Translations under genes and position numbers: made by a program
The notes under the pieces: generated by a model
Seen by the model: the letters and a program-made list of their open reading frames with translations, nothing else
Databases searched by the model: none
Told to the model about the DNA's origin: nothing
Part shown: positions 24,530 to 28,464 of the stretch, in pieces
Layout of the letters: every line of letters starts with the position of its first letter
Numbering within the stretch: position 1 is the first letter of the stretch
Assembly (NCBI GenBank): GCA_903834675.1
Contig: CAILKC010000341.1
Span: 1-28,464, forward strand
Length of the DNA: 28,464 nt
Direction: 5' to 3'
Source of the DNA: an uncultured Victivallales bacterium
GTDB taxonomy: Bacteria; Verrucomicrobiota; Lentisphaeria; Oligosphaerales; JAFGRS01

Positions 24530-26869
24530 TCAGCGCGCCGGAAAGCTCCAGAACTCGCCGGCCGCCACGGCGGGCTCCTGCGCCCGGCGCACCCGCAGAC
24601 GGTGGCGGACCTCCAACCGACCGAAGCGGGTAACCGCGAAATTAGTGGCCCAGTAGGTATGATGCAGCACGGCGAACCAGGCCGTCCGGGCGAGCGGGCC
24701 GACGCTGCGTCCGCTGCGTGCCCAAGGGCCGCCGAAGACGCCCAGTGGCGTATCGTCGGCATCGATGTCCACCACCCGCCGCGGCTCGTGAAAACTCACC
24801 CGGCCATCGGTCACCACCGCGTCGCCACAGCAGCCCGGCATCTGATCCTCGCCGACCTGCGTTTCGGCCCCGGCCGCTGCGTAGGTCGCCGTGGCCCCGG
24901 GCAGATCGAGCGGAAACGCGAGGTACCACACCTGCGGCGCCTCCGTTTGCACCGGGTGCAGGACCGTGGTCAACTCCAGTTCGCCGTCGTCAAAGAAGTC
25001 CCACGTCTGCACGATGCGCCGGAACCCCGGATGGCGGTAGGCGCAGCGAAAGCGGGCTCCCCACGGGCTGGCCTGCGCCTCGACGCTCTCCGCCGCGGGC
25101 TGTTCACGCAGCAACGCCGCCAGCGCCGCCGGCTCACGGACGGCCAGGCTTGCCCGCGCGCCGACCGTGGTCGCCTGCTCGACCAGCAAGCCGCCAAAAC
25201 GCCAGGCCACGGTCCGGTCGACGAGGTTGTTGCCGCCGCCTGGAACCAGGCTCAGAAGCCGGCCAGAGCGCGCATCCCATTCCCATTCCCAGGCCGCGGA
25301 CTGACCGACCAGAGGCGCCGGCGAGGCGGTCTGAAAGCCGGACTCCGCCTGAAACTCATACCGGCGCACCTCGCCGGGGCCAAGGCGGCAGCGAAAACGC
25401 CGCCGCCAGGGCACTGCCGGCCAGACGTCGGCCGACAGGTCGTCGACCCGCAGCCCCGGCGCGCCCTTCGGCAGCCATTCCGTCCCCGCCACCGTCTCCA
25501 GCGGCAGGGTCCGACCGCCGGCATCACGGACAGCAGCCGCCGGAAAGCGCAGCGCCTGGGCGGGTAGGTCCACCCAGCCCCAGCGCGTGGTGGCGGTGGG
25601 GTTGACGACGGCCAGGGCCCGGGTCCGCGCCGCTGGGCAGTAGGTCGGCGAGGAGCGCACCACGGCGGCACGCAGGCAGGCCGCGGCTTCATCGGCCTCG
25701 GTGGCCAGGGCAGTCTTGCCGACCTGGTTGGCAAGACTGCGGGCGCACCAGGGCCGGGCGACGCTCTCATAGGCGCCCCAGGTGTGCTCGTCGAAGCGCG
25801 AGGCGATGGCCCAGGCGCGCTCGAGGTCTCCCGGATCATAGCCGCCTTGCAGCGCCTGCGCCGCGACGGGCAGCGCTTCGAGCACCCGCTTGGCGCGGCG
25901 CTGCAATACCAGCTCGACCGGGGTCGAGGCCACGCCGTCAGCCCAGGCGTCGCACCAGTCGCCCCGCAGCACCGGCGTCGCGGCGCCCAGGTGCGGTTCG
26001 AGCGCCGTCAGAAAACGGGTTGGCGTGGAGAGGGTCAGACGCGGCGTCCGACCGGAGGCATTCCAGGCGCGCACAAAGGCCGAAAGCGGCGCAAAGGGCG
26101 GATCGTTGTCGACACGCCAGCGGTTGGTGAACTGCAGGGCGAGCACGGGATACGGATACTCGCCCAGGCCAGCCAGACGCTCCCGTAAACGCTGCGCGGC
26201 GTCCTCGAGCGCCGCGGCGCCGGTCGCCCAGATGTCGCCCTCTTCCGGGGGATGGTACCACACCTCATGCGCGGCCGGCAGCGGCCCGCGCCGCCACTCG
26301 TCGCGCTGGAAGAAGCCATAGGCCTCGCAGTAGGGCAGGCCGTTCCACACCGGCGTCTGCCGACCATCTGGACCTTCCCAGCGGAACACCCCCGGCCGCG
26401 GCAGCGGCGTGCAGCCGCTATAGCCGTTCATGCCCATCCAGACCCAGGTGATCCCGGCGGCGCGCAGGCCCGGCAGGATGCCCCACGGCATGCCATTGAC
26501 GTCGTTATTCATCGCCACCCGGGGGTGAAAGCGGGCCAGGCGGGCCAGGCGCAGCAACATCTGCCGCCAGCCCGCGGCGCCGATGAGCGGGGTGAGGTTG
26601 AAGGGCAAGGCGCAGACCTCGATGCGCCCAGCCTGTACCAGCGCCTCCAGTGGGCCGACCAGCTCCGGCCGGGCCGCGAGCAACGCCTCCAGCGGTTCGA
26701 ACACCTCGCAGGTCCAGCGGAAGGCACCCTCGTCATCCCGTTCATCCAGCCTGGCGAGTCGAATCGCCTCCGCCAGTGCCTCCTGCTGCTGGCGGGCCGC
26801 CGTCGCCGGCGCGTCGGTATAGCCCAGGTCGGTGTGCGTATGATGGATGAAGTGGATGTCCTGGATCAT
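24530..26869 (-). CDS. GH38-like alpha-mannosidase-type glycoside hydrolase
   Basis: Predicted 779-aa enzyme without signal peptide, hence probably cytoplasmic. The N-terminus MIQDIHFIHHTHTDLGYTD carries the GH38 zinc motif H-x-D-x-G (H12, D14). MNNDVNGMPWG supplies the expected nucleophile and zinc ligand D123. FDEHTWGAYES provides the distant His ligand H362 (its counterpart in Golgi mannosidase II precedes DAITGT). The following helical and beta-sandwich domains fit the GH38 layout, although the protein is shorter than most and distant from characterised members, so DUF5054-like relatives are an alternative label. The start lies 19 bp after the GH42-like stop, with AGGCAGG upstream, so the two are co-transcribed. 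Hydrolysis of alpha-mannosides in imported oligosaccharides is the likely role. Confidence 0.78.
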   Translation of the reverse strand: MIQDIHFIHHTHTDLGYTDAPATAARQQQEALAEAIRLARLDERDDEGAFRWTCEVFEPLEALLAARPELVGPLEALVQAGRIEVCALPFNLTPLIGAAGWRQMLLRLARLARFHPRVAMNNDVNGMPWGILPGLRAAGITWVWMGMNGYSGCTPLPRPGVFRWEGPDGRQTPVWNGLPYCEAYGFFQRDEWRRGPLPAAHEVWYHPPEEGDIWATGAAALEDAAQRLRERLAGLGEYPYPVLALQFTNRWRVDNDPPFAPLSAFVRAWNASGRTPRLTLSTPTRFLTALEPHLGAATPVLRGDWCDAWADGVASTPVELVLQRRAKRVLEALPVAAQALQGGYDPGDLERAWAIASRFDEHTWGAYESVARPWCARSLANQVGKTALATEADEAAACLRAAVVRSSPTYCPAARTRALAVVNPTATTRWGWVDLPAQALRFPAAAVRDAGGRTLPLETVAGTEWLPKGAPGLRVDDLSADVWPAVPWRRRFRCRLGPGEVRRYEFQAESGFQTASPAPLVGQSAAWEWEWDARSGRLLSLVPGGGNNLVDRTVAWRFGGLLVEQATTVGARASLAVREPAALAALLREQPAAESVEAQASPWGARFRCAYRHPGFRRIVQTWDFFDDGELELTTVLHPVQTEAPQVWYLAFPLDLPGATATYAAAGAETQVGEDQMPGCCGDAVVTDGRVSFHEPRRVVDIDADDTPLGVFGGPWARSGRSVGPLARTAWFAVLHHTYWATNFAVTRFGRLEVRHRLRVRRAQEPAVAAGEFWSFPAR

Positions 26870-26888
26870 GCGTCAGCCTGCCTCGCAC

Positions 26889-28464
26889 TCAGCGTCCCAT
26901 GGTTCTCAGGATCACCGTCTCGCCGGCCTCCATGGACAGGGTGATGGTGTGAGCGCTCTTGGGCCAGGTGCGGCCGGTCAGCAGGTCAACCGTCCGGCCG
27001 GGATGCGGCAGGGTGACGGATTTGCTGCCGGCCTGGGTGGCATGGATGCCGATAAACCCGTGCCCGGCGTACACCGCGTCGTTGCTGCGGCACACCACCG
27101 GGATGCCCGCAAGGTCCGCCAGTCCCCGCAGCACTTCGGGCGGCAGCCCGGGCGCCGCGCTCCAGAACAGCCGCCAGCCGCCCAGCTCGTCGTAGAGCAC
27201 CGCCGGACCGCCGCCCTTCTCAAAGCTCGCCAGGACCTTGGCCTGCCCCCCGGCAGCCGGCACGACGTAGGGCGGATACGGTTGCGCTACGCCAAAGCGC
27301 AGCCCGGCGGCCTCCTTCCAGACGCCCTCCAGATCCGCCGCCAGCACGGCCTGGAGCGGCTGCGCATCCTGACGCAACTCCAGCGGACGGCCCAGCAGAA
27401 GCGCCGTACGACTCACGTCCAGCCCGCGCTCGCCGACCAACCCCACCGGACCCACCATCGCCACCAGCCGCCCAGCGCCCAGGACCTTCTCCCGCAGAAA
27501 GGCCACCTCGGCCTCGTCCAGCCGGAACAGGTTCAGCAGCAGAATGGCCCGGTGCCGCAGTAATTCGGGATAACGCTGCAGATCACTCCACAGCACCACG
27601 CGATGCGGCACGCCGGAACGCGCCAACTGCTCGCGCTGGGCGTAGATCAGCTTCAGGCCATAGGGCGGGCGGAAGGGGTCGAAGCTGCCCATCTGACGCT
27701 CGTCGACGACCACCAGCAGGTACTCTTCCGCCGGCCAATCCGGGGTCTTGACGCGCGCCTGACCGGCCTCGTAGAGGCGCTTCACCTCGTCGGTCAGGCG
27801 CCGGTCGCCGAAGGTCCAACCCAGCGAGAAGTCGTACCACTGGATGGCACTGCCTTCGGCCAGGTTGCGGGCCAGCTCGCGGCGCATGCAGGCCAGCGCC
27901 CCACGGGTCGTATCGGGCTTGCCGTGCCCCTCCTGGTCGGACCAGTGCGTGCGCAGGTCGGCCTGGTTCCAGAATAGCTTGTTGTGCAAGGCGAAAGACC
28001 CCGGGGCGGTCATGGTGGCCGCGGTCCCGCCCACATCGCGCCAGCCGTAGGCTACCGGCGCCATCAGAAAGTCGATCTCGGGCGCCTCCAACAGGCGCTG
28101 CAAGCGGAAGTGGCCCGAGCCTTGACAGAAGCCCAGACTCTCCGGCAGGTGCGTCACGTAGCCGTAGTAGGTGCCCGCCAGCGAGCGCCCGCCGGTCTCC
28201 TCCTTGATCAGCCGGGCAAAGTGCAGAATGGTGTCAGCCACGATGTCGTGCTGGTAGGCGTTGTAGTCGAGCACATCGCGCTGCGTCAGCGGGTCGAAAA
28301 ACAGGCCCAGCGCCGGCCCGCGCCGCCGCTCGGGGGCGGGCACCTCAGCCGCCGCAAAGCTGGCCTCCGGGCGACCCCAGGCCCGCCGCAACGCCTCCTC
28401 CGTGCCGTAGGTCTCTCGCAGCCAGCGCCGAAAATCCTCCTGCCCGGCCGGGCTGTAGTCCACC
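26889..28464 (-). CDS. GH42-like beta-galactosidase-type protein (5' end outside window)
   Basis: Only the C-terminal ~525 residues are in the window; the frame is open to the right edge. The visible start (VDYSPAGQEDFRRWLRETYGT, then EEALRRAWG) is the typical GH42-type segment following the barrel's acid/base region, which lies outside. Residues ~60-260 complete the barrel. Residues ~245-410 (EYLLVVVDERQMG…RHRAILLLNLFRLDEAEVAFLREKV) form a GATase-like trimerisation-type domain. A small beta domain ends the protein (GRTVDLLTGRTW…LSMEAGETVILRTMG). At LFWNQADLRTH the place where related proteins usually show a carboxylate reads N166-Q167 (counted from the window edge), so activity may be altered. 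It is the first visible gene of the operon with the GH38-like gene and the exporter. Confidence 0.78.
   Translation of the reverse strand, partial: VDYSPAGQEDFRRWLRETYGTEEALRRAWGRPEASFAAAEVPAPERRRGPALGLFFDPLTQRDVLDYNAYQHDIVADTILHFARLIKEETGGRSLAGTYYGYVTHLPESLGFCQGSGHFRLQRLLEAPEIDFLMAPVAYGWRDVGGTAATMTAPGSFALHNKLFWNQADLRTHWSDQEGHGKPDTTRGALACMRRELARNLAEGSAIQWYDFSLGWTFGDRRLTDEVKRLYEAGQARVKTPDWPAEEYLLVVVDERQMGSFDPFRPPYGLKLIYAQREQLARSGVPHRVVLWSDLQRYPELLRHRAILLLNLFRLDEAEVAFLREKVLGAGRLVAMVGPVGLVGERGLDVSRTALLLGRPLELRQDAQPLQAVLAADLEGVWKEAAGLRFGVAQPYPPYVVPAAGGQAKVLASFEKGGGPAVLYDELGGWRLFWSAAPGLPPEVLRGLADLAGIPVVCRSNDAVYAGHGFIGIHATQAGSKSVTLPHPGRTVDLLTGRTWPKSAHTITLSMEAGETVILRTMGR

Noticed and set aside
24518..24540. 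Tandem TCAGCGCGCCG duplicate at the GH38-like stop
   Set aside because: It is an 11-bp direct repeat of simple GC composition, and no function can be argued.

Overview
The window is high-GC bacterial DNA carrying mostly carbohydrate-active and surface or secreted protein genes. It has three large right-handed beta-helix proteins, a DUF4838/GH67-like protein, a LamG lipoprotein, a GH38-like mannosidase and a GH42-like protein. It also has a pseudopilin of the H-X9-DG type and a Phd/VapC toxin-antitoxin pair. This mix is typical of polysaccharide-degrading PVC-type bacteria (Lentisphaerota, Kiritimatiellota, Planctomycetota) or Armatimonadota. There is no rRNA or housekeeping marker, so the phylum stays open. 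Many dispersed repeats and eroded genes suggest a repeat-rich genome under mobile-element pressure.

Layout. 1-400: non-coding, with two strong palindromes. 401-4690 (minus): a secreted GH/GATase-like protein and a beta-helix lipoprotein, separated by a dispersed repeat. 5083-8264 (plus): promoter/operator, phd-vapC, then a secreted DUF4838 protein. 8417-11430 (minus): a two-gene unit, amidohydrolase then a beta-helix protein without signal peptide. 11594-12584: a repeat island with AT-rich 117-bp tandem repeats, an inverted end, and a decayed 3' copy of the DUF4838 gene. 12663-15740 (minus): LamG lipoprotein. 15883-17078 (plus): an FHA + class III cyclase gene with a good sigma-70-like promoter. 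17089-17754 (minus): pseudopilin. 17761-18665: dispersed repeats and a wrecked DUF4143-type ATPase gene. 18728-22987 (plus): a beta-helix/CBM-like/LamG protein and an SDR dehydrogenase in one operon. 22990-23564: a terminal-inverted-repeat element that exactly fills the gap between two convergent genes. 23566-28464 (minus): GH42-like (5' end outside the window), GH38-like, then a YddG-like exporter.

How the genes may work together (inference). Exported beta-helix, DUF4838 and LamG proteins would bind and cut complex glycans outside the cytoplasm. The signal-less GH38-like protein and beta-helix protein, the amidohydrolase and the SDR would process imported fragments. No SusC/D pair, sulfatase or sugar transporter is present, so this is not a canonical PUL. 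The most unusual items are the element fitted between two stop codons, the repeat island next to the eroded DUF4838 paralogue, the ATPase remnant read in frame into a beta-helix gene, and the FHA-cyclase gene.
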